This document shows positions 1-7,628 of a DNA stretch of 13,204 bases, in pieces. This stretch comes from an uncultured Clostridia bacterium (GTDB taxonomy: Bacteria > Bacillota > Clostridia > Christensenellales > Borkfalkiaceae): the NCBI GenBank assembly GCA_947629725.1, contig CANREU010000029.1:1-13204 (forward strand), written 5' to 3'. Numbering within the stretch: the stretch's first letter is position 1; each line of letters begins with the position of its first letter. The translations under genes and the position numbers were made by a program. Below the pieces are notes generated by a model. That model worked only from the letters and a program-made list of their open reading frames with translations, did not search any database and had not been told where the DNA came from.

Positions 1-1
1 C

Positions 2-1909
2 ACCGTCTCGGCGGAACGGGGGAGGGGAACGGATGAGTATGTCTTTGCCTACGGGAGCGACTACCGCGCCGCCGTCCGCGCGCTCTATCTCATCACGGGG
101 CCCGTTCCCATGCTGCCGCGCTATGCGCTCGGCAACTGGTGGAGCCGCTATTACGACTATTCGGCGGGGGAATATCTCCGCCTCATGCGCGATTTCCGCC
201 GCCGCGGCATTCCCTTCACGGTGGCGACGGTGGACATGGACTGGCACTATTCGGACGAGAAGGAGATCGTATCGGCGTTCGGGCTTCCCTCAAACGCCGC
301 GGAGGATCCCCGCTATATGGGTGCGGAGAATTGGGGCATCGGCTGGACGGGCTATTCGTGGAACAAGCGCCTCTTCCCCGACCACAAAAAGTTCCTCTCC
401 GAGCTGCATGAAATGGGGCTGGCGGTGACGCTGAATCTGCACCCATGTGACGGTTTTCGTCCCTATGAGGACTGTTACCGCGCCGTTGCGGAGGCGCTCG
501 GCAAGGACCCCGAAGAGGGGGAGCGCATCCCCTTCAACGCCTCCGACCCCGCCTTTCTCAACGCCTATTTCGACGTCGTCCACCATCCCTTTGAAGAGGA
601 GGGGGTCACATTTTGGTGGATCGACTGGCAGCAGGGGACCCACTCCTCGATCGACGGGCTGGACCCGCTTTGGTCTCTCAATCACTATCATTATCTCGAC
701 AATGCCGCGGGGCACGGCGTACCCCTCATTCTCTCCCGCTATGCGGGGATCGGCTCCCACCGCTATCCGCTCGGATTTTCGGGGGACACCTACATCACAT
801 GGAGCACGCTCCGCTACCTTCCCTACTTCACCGCGACGGCGAGCAACGTGGGCTACTGCTGGTGGAGCCACGACATCGGCGGACACATGCACGGGAAGAC
901 GGAGCGCGAGCTCTTTCTCCGCCACATCCAATACGGCGTATTCAGCCCCGTGTGCCGTTTGCACGGGACCAAACTCTTCACCACGACGAAGGACCCCGGC
1001 GTCTATGGGGGAGAGGGGCTCGTCGCCGTCGAGTACCTGCGTTTCCGCCACCGCATGATCCCCTATCTCTACACGCTCGCCCGCCGCACGCACAGCGAGG
1101 GGATCCCGCTCGTCGAACCGCTCTATTTCCGCCACGGAGAGGAAGAGGCCTACCGCCATCCCTCGGAGTATTACTTCGGCGACCTGCTCGTCGCGCCCGC
1201 CGTCACCCCCAAGCGGAAGGACGGCTATACCCGTATCAAGGCATGGCTCCCCGCAGGGCGGTGGACCGATCTCTTCACGCAGGACGTCTATGAAGTCCCC
1301 GAAGGAGGCAAAAACGTCGAACTGCTGCGGCGGCCCGAGGAATTTCCTGTGTTTGCGCCGCCGGGGACGCTCATCCCGCTCTCGTCGGACGAAGGGAACA
1401 GTTCCGCCCCGCCCCGCGCGCTCACCCTTTGGGCATACCGCGGCGACGGCGAGTTCGTGCTGTGGGAGGACGAAGGGGGCGTCACGAAGACGCACTTCAC
1501 CATGTGCGACAGGGAGGGCACGCTCACCCTCACCGTCCGTTCGGAGGGGGAGAGCGGCGTCCCGCCCGTCCGCACGCTCACCGTGCTGTTCCGCGACATC
1601 CCCGTCGAATGCGCTTCGACGGAGACGGACGGCGTACAAGAGGAGGACTTGCGGGAGTGCGCCTCCGCCCGCTTTGGTTTCGAGCGGGGGAAGACGTACA
1701 CCGTGAAGGTGCGGTATCGCCTTCCGGATAAGGACGAGGCGTTTGCGGCGCGGGCGTCGCGCATCCTCGTCGGTGCGGAAGAGGACAACCATACGAAGGA
1801 GATCCTTCTCCGCGAGATCGTCGCCCGCCCCGCCGACAGCCTCGATCTGATCGCGAAGGCAAACGTCTCTCCCGCCGTCAAGCAGCGCCTCACGGAGACT
1901 TTGATCTGA
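2..1909 (+). CDS. GH31 family alpha-glycosidase, 5'-truncated
   Basis: Retaining alpha-glycosidase of glycoside hydrolase family 31, expected to remove alpha-linked sugars from oligosaccharides. The reading frame is open to the left edge, so the true start and usual N-terminal beta-sandwich lie outside; about 635 residues are visible. The TIM barrel starts around the visible motif LPRYALGNWWSRYY (bases 110-151). The segment FWWIDWQQG (about 611-637) carries the likely nucleophile Asp (codon 623-625), and FSGDTYITW carries the likely acid/base Asp (codon 785-787). WWSHDIGGHMHG follows, a typical GH31 barrel segment. From about base 1200 a C-terminal beta-sandwich begins, ending in a charged, probably helical extension. 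WxDWQQG replaces the WxDMNE motif of textbook alpha-glucosidases, so the substrate could be a different alpha-glycoside; specificity is not predictable here. A terminator follows at once and the neighbour is convergent, so this gene ends its own transcription unit. Confidence 0.93.
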   Translation, partial: TVSAERGRGTDEYVFAYGSDYRAAVRALYLITGPVPMLPRYALGNWWSRYYDYSAGEYLRLMRDFRRRGIPFTVATVDMDWHYSDEKEIVSAFGLPSNAAEDPRYMGAENWGIGWTGYSWNKRLFPDHKKFLSELHEMGLAVTLNLHPCDGFRPYEDCYRAVAEALGKDPEEGERIPFNASDPAFLNAYFDVVHHPFEEEGVTFWWIDWQQGTHSSIDGLDPLWSLNHYHYLDNAAGHGVPLILSRYAGIGSHRYPLGFSGDTYITWSTLRYLPYFTATASNVGYCWWSHDIGGHMHGKTERELFLRHIQYGVFSPVCRLHGTKLFTTTKDPGVYGGEGLVAVEYLRFRHRMIPYLYTLARRTHSEGIPLVEPLYFRHGEEEAYRHPSEYYFGDLLVAPAVTPKRKDGYTRIKAWLPAGRWTDLFTQDVYEVPEGGKNVELLRRPEEFPVFAPPGTLIPLSSDEGNSSAPPRALTLWAYRGDGEFVLWEDEGGVTKTHFTMCDREGTLTLTVRSEGESGVPPVRTLTVLFRDIPVECASTETDGVQEEDLRECASARFGFERGKTYTVKVRYRLPDKDEAFAARASRILVGAEEDNHTKEILLREIVARPADSLDLIAKANVSPAVKQRLTETLI

Positions 1910-1950
1910 AGGGACGGCCCTCAAAAAATTCAAGATCCCATTGTATAAAA

Positions 1951-1980
1951 AAGAGAGACGGGCGAAAGCCTGTCCCTCTT
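1951..1980. terminator. Hairpin terminator between convergent genes
   Basis: Two 13-base arms (1951-1963 and 1968-1980) pair with one A-C mismatch and one G-T wobble around a GAAA tetraloop. On the minus strand the stem is followed by a TTTTTT run (complement of 1945-1950), so it should end the AraC transcript efficiently. On the plus strand it is followed only by CTTTA, so it is a weaker terminator for the GH31 gene. It lies about 40 bases after the GH31 stop and 60 bases after the regulator stop, as expected for a shared bidirectional terminator. Confidence 0.85.
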
Positions 1981-2038
1981 CTTTATGCGATTTTCCGACC
2001 CCATTCCGCTATTTCAGACGAAAACGGGGAGCCTTATC

Positions 2039-2851
2039 TTACGCGCGGGCGGGAAAGGAGGGGGTATGGTCGTTGCCGTTCTGCCCCGCGTAAAATTCGA
2101 TATTCTGGGTGTATTGTTTCGGCGTGCACCCCGTGATCTTTGCAAAGTTATAGAAGAAGGACTGCAGGTTGGAATATCCCACGGCGTAGGCGGTTTGGGT
2201 GATGGGGGTGTCCTTCAAGAGATTGATCGCGTTCTGGATGCGGATATGATTGAGGAAGGATTTCAGCGAATGCTGGAAGTATTTATTGAACAGGAAGGAG
2301 AAATAGCACTTGGAATAGTGGAACTTCTCGGAGAGGCTCGCGAGCGTGATGTCCTCGTTGTAATGCTCGTTGATATAGTTCAGCACCTCATAGAAGAGGG
2401 GAGGCCGTCCGTCCTCGAGATCCTCGTGCCCGTGGGCGTTTTCGAGGAAACAGGCGAGCGCGTAGGTGTAGATCGCCTTCTTCATATACGGGGTGGTATC
2501 GGGCGAGATGTCCCGCAGCATTTCGGCGATGGAGGAGGCGATCGCGGGATCTTCGAGCACATAGAAGGGCTTTCGCTGGGCGAGCTCGGCGATATAGTCG
2601 TCGGAGAAGGAGGGCGGGAACACATTGATCTGCGTGAACGCCTTGTTCTCGGCGTCGATCTCGTGGGAGGCGAAGGGGGGAACGACGGCGAGCTGCCCCT
2701 CGTGCAGGATAAAGCTCCGCCTGTTGATCGAGCAGCGGAGGATCCCCTTGAAACTGTAGATGAATTCGAGCGATTTATGGTAGTGGTCGTAGGCGATGTT
2801 TTTCCCGAATCCGACGTATTCCTGATAATCCCGCCAATATTCGTAAGACAT
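2039..2851 (-). CDS. AraC family transcriptional regulator with N-terminal cupin
   Basis: Cytoplasmic one-component transcription regulator of 270 residues. Residues about 20-65 look like an AraC-type cupin sugar-sensing domain (YDHYHKSLEFIYSF, then HEGQLAVVPPFASHEI). Residues about 155-255 form the two-helix-turn-helix DNA-binding domain: the first HTH around 168-190 (ITLASLSEKFHYSKCYFSFL), the second around 216-240, with the typical AYAVGYSNLQSFFYNF and the ending TGCTPKQY. The ATG at 2851 was chosen over longer in-frame starts because GGAG lies about 8 bases upstream, a consensus -10 lies further upstream, and homology to the family begins there; the longer frame would read through the promoter. 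It is divergent from the sugar transport operon and so is its most likely regulator. Inducer and mode of action (activator or repressor) cannot be read from the sequence. Confidence 0.93.
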   Translation of the reverse strand: MSYEYWRDYQEYVGFGKNIAYDHYHKSLEFIYSFKGILRCSINRRSFILHEGQLAVVPPFASHEIDAENKAFTQINVFPPSFSDDYIAELAQRKPFYVLEDPAIASSIAEMLRDISPDTTPYMKKAIYTYALACFLENAHGHEDLEDGRPPLFYEVLNYINEHYNEDITLASLSEKFHYSKCYFSFLFNKYFQHSLKSFLNHIRIQNAINLLKDTPITQTAYAVGYSNLQSFFYNFAKITGCTPKQYTQNIEFYAGQNGNDHTPSFPARA

Positions 2852-2897
2852 TTCCGTTTCTCCGAAAAATTTAGATTCAGCCTTCTTTTCCGCTTTT

Positions 2898-2926
2898 ATT
2901 ATACCATTGTTTGCGGTCGGGCGCAA
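2898..2926 (-). promoter_or_regulatory. Promoter of the AraC-family regulator
   Basis: On the minus strand a perfect TATAAT -10 box (complement of 2898-2903) is preceded after exactly 17 bases by TTGCGC (complement of 2921-2926), a partial match to TTGACA. Predicted transcription start is near 2891, giving a leader of about 40 bases before the ATG at 2851. This is a sigma-70/sigma-A type promoter called by eye. Confidence 0.7.
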
Positions 2927-3067
2927 GTGAATTTTACGAAAAATTGTGCCAGTATGAAAGAATTTCGGCGGGAAATTGATGAAATTTTTTACAATAATTG
3001 AACAAATTGTGTGAAAACCCCCTATAAAGCGGCTTTTTTTGCCCCTTGAATGAAAGGAATAAATATC

Positions 3068-3083
3068 TTTGATAACAATCAAA
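3068..3083. promoter_or_regulatory. Inverted repeat, candidate operator
   Basis: TTTGAT-AACA-ATCAAA is a perfect 6-base dyad with a 4-base centre. It ends 10 bases before the proposed -35 of the transport operon (about -62 to -47 from the predicted start), where an activator or repressor could bind. AraC-family proteins often use direct repeats rather than palindromes, so the link to the neighbouring regulator is only inference. Confidence 0.35.
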
Positions 3084-3093
3084 ATTTTTCTTA

Positions 3094-3123
3094 TTGTTTT
3101 TTCATGGAAGGGGGGACTATAAT
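3094..3123 (+). promoter_or_regulatory. Promoter of the sugar transport operon
   Basis: A perfect TATAAT (3118-3123) is preceded after 18 bases by TTGTTT (3094-3099), a half match to the -35 consensus. Predicted transcription start is near 3130. A weak -35 beside a perfect -10 suits a promoter needing an activator such as the divergent AraC-type protein. Its position excludes upstream start codons for the first permease. Confidence 0.6.
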
Positions 3124-3156
3124 AGAGACCGAAGAATGGCAAGGAGTGTACTTCCA

Positions 3157-4101
3157 TTGAAGAAAAGCGGAGAAAAAAAGAGGCGCGGCGCGTTGCTCAT
3201 GCGGAAACTCAACGAGTTCAAGTACGTCTACTTGTTGATGCTCCCCGTCGTGGCGTTTTTTCTCGTGTTCAGTTACTATCCGATGTACGGCATCGTGATC
3301 GCCTTCAAGGATTACCGTGCGAGCCTCGGGATCCTCGGGAGCGAGTGGCTCGATCCGCTCTTCAAAAACTTCACGTGGCTGTTCGAGCAGGAATACTTTT
3401 TCCGCGCCTTCCGCAACACCATCGTCATCAGTCTTCTCAAACTTGTGTTCTGCTTTCCCGTGCCCATCATTCTCGCCCTCTTCCTCGCAGAAGTTCCTTT
3501 CCGCAGGAGCCGCGTCGCCATTCAGACGGTGATGTATCTCCCGTATTTCTTCTCGTGGGCGGTGATGGCGACCATCGTTTTCAGCATGTTTGCCACCAAT
3601 ACGGGGCTCCTCAACAACATCATCGCCATGCTGGGCGCCGAGCGCGTAAAATTCCTCACCGAGGCGCGCTGGTTTTATCTCATCCTTCTCATTTCGGAGA
3701 ACTGGAAGAACGCGGGGTGGGGGACGGTCGTATATGTTGCGGCGATCACCAATGTCAATCCCGAACTTTACGAAGTGGCGAAGCTCGACGGCTGCGGCCG
3801 TTTCCGCATGATGTGGAGCATCACCGTCCCCTGTATCCTGCCCATCATCGTCGTCATGTTCATCATGCAGGTGGGGAGCCTTCTGAATGCGGGTTTCGAC
3901 CCCATCTTCAACCTCTACAACGCTTCGGTGTATTCCGTGGCGGACATTCTCGACACCTATGTTTACAGGCTCGGCATTGCGAGCGGCGAATTCGAGCGGG
4001 CGACGGCGCTCGGGCTCTTTAAGGCCGTCCTCAACATTTTCTTGCTGCTCGGCGGCAACGCGCTCGTAAAAAAATTGACGGGGAGCGGTATCTACGAATG
4101 A
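3157..4101 (+). CDS. Carbohydrate ABC transporter permease, LplB type
   Basis: Inner-membrane subunit of an ABC importer for oligosaccharides, 314 residues, close to the usual LplB/YtmP length. Six membrane segments are visible at about residues 23-45, 87-110, 122-146, 173-199, 222-245 and 285-304. The cytoplasmic EAA loop that contacts the ATPase lies at about 202-225 (PELYEVAKLDGCGRFRMMW), and the early YPMYGIVIAFKDY is typical of this permease group. The start is a TTG at 3157, preceded by AAGGAG (3141-3146) at 10-base spacing; the ATG at 3136 would leave almost no leader after the predicted transcription start, and the ATG at 3199 has no good ribosome-binding site. It overlaps the next permease by 4 bases, and the two should form a heterodimer. 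No ATPase gene is in the operon; this class commonly borrows a shared MsmK/UgpC-like ATPase. Confidence 0.92.
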   Translation: MKKSGEKKRRGALLMRKLNEFKYVYLLMLPVVAFFLVFSYYPMYGIVIAFKDYRASLGILGSEWLDPLFKNFTWLFEQEYFFRAFRNTIVISLLKLVFCFPVPIILALFLAEVPFRRSRVAIQTVMYLPYFFSWAVMATIVFSMFATNTGLLNNIIAMLGAERVKFLTEARWFYLILLISENWKNAGWGTVVYVAAITNVNPELYEVAKLDGCGRFRMMWSITVPCILPIIVVMFIMQVGSLLNAGFDPIFNLYNASVYSVADILDTYVYRLGIASGEFERATALGLFKAVLNIFLLLGGNALVKKLTGSGIYE

Positions 4102-4961
4102 AAAAGAGAACCCTCAACGCGCCGAAGCCGTTCGACTACGTCATCTTCGCCGTCCTCATCCTCTTTGCGTGTATCTGCCTGTACCCCTTCATCTCCATGC
4201 TCCTCATCTCGTTCGCGAGCGAAGGGGACTACTATTCGTCCTACTTTATCGTCATCCCGTGGCACTTCAATGTCGACGCCTACCGCTTCATCTTCACGCA
4301 GGGGAGGATCCACTTCGCCCTGCTCGAAAGCATTCTCGTCTCCGTCGGCTACACCTTCTATGCGCTGTTTTTAACGTCGCTCGGCGCCTATGCGCTCTCC
4401 AACACGCGGATGCCCGGCAACCGCATTTTCTTCATCTTTGTGCTCATCACGATGTTCTTCGGCGGCGGGCTGATCCCCTTTTATCTCACGGTGAAGGGGC
4501 TGGGGATGATCGACAATCCGCTCTCCCTCATCATCCCGTTCGGCGTGAACGCGTTCTATATGATCATCCTGCGGAATTTCTTCCGTCAGGTCCCTAAATC
4601 CATCATCGAGTCGTGCAAGCTCGACGGGGCGAACGAAGTGATCATCTTCTTCCGCTTCATGCTGCCGCTCGCAAAGGCGGGCCTCATCACCATCGGGCTC
4701 TTCTATTTCGTCGACAAGTGGAACGACTGGTACTGGCCGATGCTCTTCATCCATTCGTCCGACCTGAATCCCCTCGCCCTCGAGATCAGGAACATGCTCT
4801 CGGGGAATACCGCGGTCGACTTCTCGGGTATCGATCTCACCTATCAAAAGGGGAAGGAGGCGGCGATGGTCGTCTTCGCGATCCTGCCCATCATGGCGAT
4901 CGTCCCGTTCTGCCAGAAGTTCCTCGTGAAGGGGATCATGATCGGCTCGGTGAAAGAGTGA
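4098..4961 (+). CDS. Carbohydrate ABC transporter permease, LplC/YtcP type
   Basis: Second membrane subunit of the sugar importer, 287 residues, full length for the family. Hydrophobic segments occur near residues 13-38, 75-100, 109-132, 140-160, 186-205 and 255-273. The EAA loop is around 166-190 (SIIESCKLDGANEVIIF, ending LP), and the C-terminus FLVKGIMIGSVKE is a recognisable signature of the family. The ATG overlaps the stop of the upstream permease (ATGA) with GGGGAG 12 bases before it, so translation is probably coupled and equal amounts of the two partners are made. A 46-base gap without a hairpin separates it from the binding-protein gene, so one transcript is expected. Confidence 0.93.
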   Translation: MKKRTLNAPKPFDYVIFAVLILFACICLYPFISMLLISFASEGDYYSSYFIVIPWHFNVDAYRFIFTQGRIHFALLESILVSVGYTFYALFLTSLGAYALSNTRMPGNRIFFIFVLITMFFGGGLIPFYLTVKGLGMIDNPLSLIIPFGVNAFYMIILRNFFRQVPKSIIESCKLDGANEVIIFFRFMLPLAKAGLITIGLFYFVDKWNDWYWPMLFIHSSDLNPLALEIRNMLSGNTAVDFSGIDLTYQKGKEAAMVVFAILPIMAIVPFCQKFLVKGIMIGSVKE

Positions 4962-5007
4962 CGGAAAAAAGTCGCGGAAGCACATACACTTTGATAAGGA
5001 GGTAGGT

Positions 5008-6801
5008 ATGAAAAAAGCACTTGCAGCGCTCTCGGTCGCACTCTCTGCCGTGCTGCTGTTCGGCGCAACGGCGTGCGGCGGCGGGAGAAAAAAGAAGGAC
5101 GACGGGACAAACACCCTCGAACTCGCCCGCTGGGACATCGCGCAGATCAACACGGGGAAACGGCAGCAGACGCCCATCTACCGCAGGGTCGTTGAGAGGA
5201 CGGGAGTGGACATCAAGGTGATGAGTGTCTCCAACACGGGCTATGCGGAGAAACTCAACATGCTGTACAGTTCGGAGGACCTCCCGGACATCTTCGTCAC
5301 GCCCGCATGGGACGAGCCCTCCACCTACCGCCGCTGGATCAAGGACGGCGCCGTCGCCGACCTGTCGGAGTATGTCACGCAGGAGAAATATCCCAATGTG
5401 TACGCCCGCCTGAAGGAGTTTGACTTCCTCAAGGATACCCTCTACTATGCGGACGGGCACCACTATGCGATCCCGCTCCCGACCATTCCCATGCACGGTC
5501 TCTTTATCCGCACCGACTGGATCGAGAACCTCAACAACAAGCTCGGGAGCATCCTCGAGGCGGAGAATATCGCCACCGCGGCGGAATATGCGGCGCAGCC
5601 CGACAAGTATGCGCAATACCGCTTTGGGATCCCCGACACCCTTCCGCAGTTCTACCGCCTCGCCTATGCCTTCACGAAGTACGATCCCGACGGCAACGGA
5701 CGCAACGATACGTATGGCTACACCTGCTGCACCTCGAACATGTGGTACAACGGCTGGATCTTCGAGGCGATGAGCCATGCCGACCTCCACGATTCCACCT
5801 ATTGGGGATATGTGGAGACGGCGGACGGCGGCATTGCGTCGAGCTGGGTGACCGAGGGCAACAAGCAGGGCGTGTATTTCCTCAACAAGCTCTATCAGGA
5901 GGGGATCATGGACCCCGACTATATCACGCTCACCGAGCCGGACGCCCGCACGAGCTTCATTCAGGGCAACGTGGGGATGTATATGGAGAACTTCTACTAC
6001 AACAGCATCCTCGTGAGTTTCATGGAGGCCTACGGCAAGACGATGGAGGAGGCGCAGAAGATGTTCACCTGCATCGTCCCGCCCGCGGGCGAGTTCGGAG
6101 AGCGCGGCGCGCGGAGCAACCCGGGCTTCTGGGACGCCGTGTGTATCAGCGGGAATTTAAGCGACCGCAAGATCGGTCTCGCCCTCGGCTTCCTCGATTG
6201 GCTCATGAGCGAAGAGGCGCACGAGCTCTTCACGTGGGGCATTGAGGGGGTGCACTACAAGGTGGAGGACGGCAAGCGCGTCAGCCTCATGGGCAAGGAC
6301 GAACACGGCTTCAACAAGACGCTCGAAACGTTCGACAACGCCTTCCCGATCGGCTCTTTCGCCTCCTGGACCTTCGGTTACGAGAGCCCGTATCAGACCA
6401 ACTACGAGTTCATCAAGGACTTCTTCAACGAACTCATTGCCGTGCGCAAGCACGACCCGTTCAACGTCTTGCAGCCCGAGGCATACGTCGATTACGACCT
6501 CGCCGCTTCCAACAACGCCTGCGAAGCGTTCGTCGGATTTATCTCCGACAGCCGTATCTACAACGCTTCGGGCAAGAAGGGGCTTGCGCTCGGCGACAGC
6601 GACTACGCGGATCTCCGCGGCGACGCCGCCCACTACACCGCCTCGTACAATTCGACGTGGACGGACTTCTGCGGCAAATACAACAATGCGTGGAAGGGCA
6701 CCCTCCTCGTGGAGACCCTCAACGCCGAATACGCAAAGCACAAAGATTTCTACAAGGACTTCTTTGCAAGACTCTATGAAGGAGGATTCGGGATCGTATG
6801 A
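5008..6801 (+). CDS. Extracellular sugar-binding lipoprotein of ABC importer
   Basis: Substrate-binding component of the importer, anchored outside the membrane by lipid. Residues 1-22 are a lipoprotein signal (MKKALAALSV start) and Cys23 in GATAC is the likely lipidated residue; the -3 position is Ala instead of the usual Leu. The mature part starts with a GGGRKKKDD linker. At 597 residues it is longer than MalE-type proteins and fits the LplA/YtcQ group of family 1 solute-binding proteins. Typical segments include the early SSEDLPDIFVTPAW, a putative Ca-site-like stretch YDPDGNGRNDTYGY around residues 229-242, and abundant aromatic residues suited to sugar stacking. The ATG has an excellent AAGGAGG (4996-5002) five bases upstream, consistent with the high output binding proteins need. 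It overlaps the next gene by 4 bases. The transported sugar is not predictable from sequence alone. Confidence 0.93.
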   Translation: MKKALAALSVALSAVLLFGATACGGGRKKKDDGTNTLELARWDIAQINTGKRQQTPIYRRVVERTGVDIKVMSVSNTGYAEKLNMLYSSEDLPDIFVTPAWDEPSTYRRWIKDGAVADLSEYVTQEKYPNVYARLKEFDFLKDTLYYADGHHYAIPLPTIPMHGLFIRTDWIENLNNKLGSILEAENIATAAEYAAQPDKYAQYRFGIPDTLPQFYRLAYAFTKYDPDGNGRNDTYGYTCCTSNMWYNGWIFEAMSHADLHDSTYWGYVETADGGIASSWVTEGNKQGVYFLNKLYQEGIMDPDYITLTEPDARTSFIQGNVGMYMENFYYNSILVSFMEAYGKTMEEAQKMFTCIVPPAGEFGERGARSNPGFWDAVCISGNLSDRKIGLALGFLDWLMSEEAHELFTWGIEGVHYKVEDGKRVSLMGKDEHGFNKTLETFDNAFPIGSFASWTFGYESPYQTNYEFIKDFFNELIAVRKHDPFNVLQPEAYVDYDLAASNNACEAFVGFISDSRIYNASGKKGLALGDSDYADLRGDAAHYTASYNSTWTDFCGKYNNAWKGTLLVETLNAEYAKHKDFYKDFFARLYEGGFGIV

Positions 6802-7628
6802 AAAAGGCCATAGCTATCCCCATGCTCGCGTTTATGGCGCTGCTCTGCTTCCTGTTGCCCGCCATCCGTCCCGCCGCGGCGGCGGGGGAGACGGCGGAAG
6901 CGGAGGATTGCAGCGAATTCTATTCGACGGAGCAGGGCAAGAACAACTGGTTCTACCTCTTCGGCTCGCCGCACAAGTATGCGCTGATGACGTGGGGCGA
7001 ATCGCCCGAACATGCGGTGCCCCACTGGTGCGGCCCCTTCTCCGAATCGTGGTGCGGGGTGTTTGAGGACAAGCACTTCAACAGCGGGCCCCGCATCGGT
7101 TCGATGGCGTGCTGGGTCGCCGACCGCGACGGAACCGTCACCCTCACGGGGAACGTCAACCGCCCGTGGCAGGGCGGCGACGGGCTCTACGCGGGGATCT
7201 ACAAGAACGAAGAGCCCCTTTGGGAGTATCACTTCGGCGCCGACATCGAGACGCAGCTCCTCGAAGACAAGATCGAAAACGTCCCCGTGAAGCAGGGCGA
7301 CTGTATCTTCTACTACACCGAGAGCGGCGGAAGGTATAACAACGGCTACGACGCGGTGCTCTTCAACGTCACCTTCTCCTTCAAGGGGAGCGGCGAAAAG
7401 CTCGATGCCGACGCGGTCCGCGCTTCCCTCGTCAACCTCACCGATTCGCTCACCGAGGTCATGGGGGTCACGCATGCCGAACACACGCCCGAGCAGCACT
7501 TCACGGCGGGTGAGGGCGAAACGGAGGGCGGCTGCGCCTCTTCGGTCGGGCTCGGCGGTTGCATTGCGGGCCTTGCGGCGGCCTCTGCGGCGTCCGCGGT
7601 CCTTATCAAGAGGAGGAAAAAGCAATGA
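6798..7628 (+). CDS. Secreted, C-terminally membrane-anchored beta-rich protein
   Basis: I do not recognise a named family. The 276 residues begin with a signal peptide (about 1-29, ending PAAAA). Residues about 41-196 look like a beta-sandwich module: it opens EQGKNNWFYLFG, has a central GTVTLTGNVNRPW and GGDGLYAGIYKNEEPLW, then VKQGDCIFYY and a final YDAVLF. The same landmarks occur in the next gene and in the surface protein at 10299-12572, so a carbohydrate-binding role is my inference. Cysteines at 78 and 86 sit in a near-repeated WCG pair (HWCGPF and SWCGVF) and may form a disulfide. The tail has GGCASS (244-249), a helix of about 20 hydrophobic residues and KRRKKQ, which should leave the module outside the cell. 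It starts within the stop of the binding-protein gene (ATGA), with AAGGAGG 12 bases upstream. Confidence 0.8.
   Translation: MKKAIAIPMLAFMALLCFLLPAIRPAAAAGETAEAEDCSEFYSTEQGKNNWFYLFGSPHKYALMTWGESPEHAVPHWCGPFSESWCGVFEDKHFNSGPRIGSMACWVADRDGTVTLTGNVNRPWQGGDGLYAGIYKNEEPLWEYHFGADIETQLLEDKIENVPVKQGDCIFYYTESGGRYNNGYDAVLFNVTFSFKGSGEKLDADAVRASLVNLTDSLTEVMGVTHAEHTPEQHFTAGEGETEGGCASSVGLGGCIAGLAAASAASAVLIKRRKKQ

Larger units (their letters stand above)
2852..3156. promoter_or_regulatory. Divergent AT-rich control region
   Basis: This 305-base stretch between the divergent regulator and transport operon is far richer in A/T than the flanking genes. Besides the two promoters it holds a 16-base inverted repeat (3068-3083) and two copies of AAATTGTG in the same orientation (2941-2948 and 3004-3011, 63 bases apart, about six helical turns). 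A second, weaker plus-strand promoter candidate is TTGAAC (2998-3003) with TATAAA (3023-3028) at 19-base spacing. I found no riboswitch, tRNA or convincing catabolite-response element here. Confidence 0.55.

Noticed and set aside
290..1933. Long minus-strand frame (547 codons) opposite the GH31 gene
   Set aside because: It is a shadow of a G+C-rich gene; the plus frame has clear GH31 catalytic motifs, while this one shows low-complexity Arg/Glu/Val-rich sequence and no family signature.
1985..3001. Plus-strand frame (338 codons) opposite the AraC-family regulator
   Set aside because: The minus strand encodes an unmistakable AraC domain with promoter and ribosome-binding site; the plus frame runs through the regulator's promoter and has repetitive Glu/Gly/Val composition.
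3023..3052. GGC-TTTTTTT-GCC as a terminator or attenuator before the operon
   Set aside because: The stem is only about six pairs with a mismatch and the T-run sits in the loop rather than after the stem, and it lies upstream of the preferred promoter.
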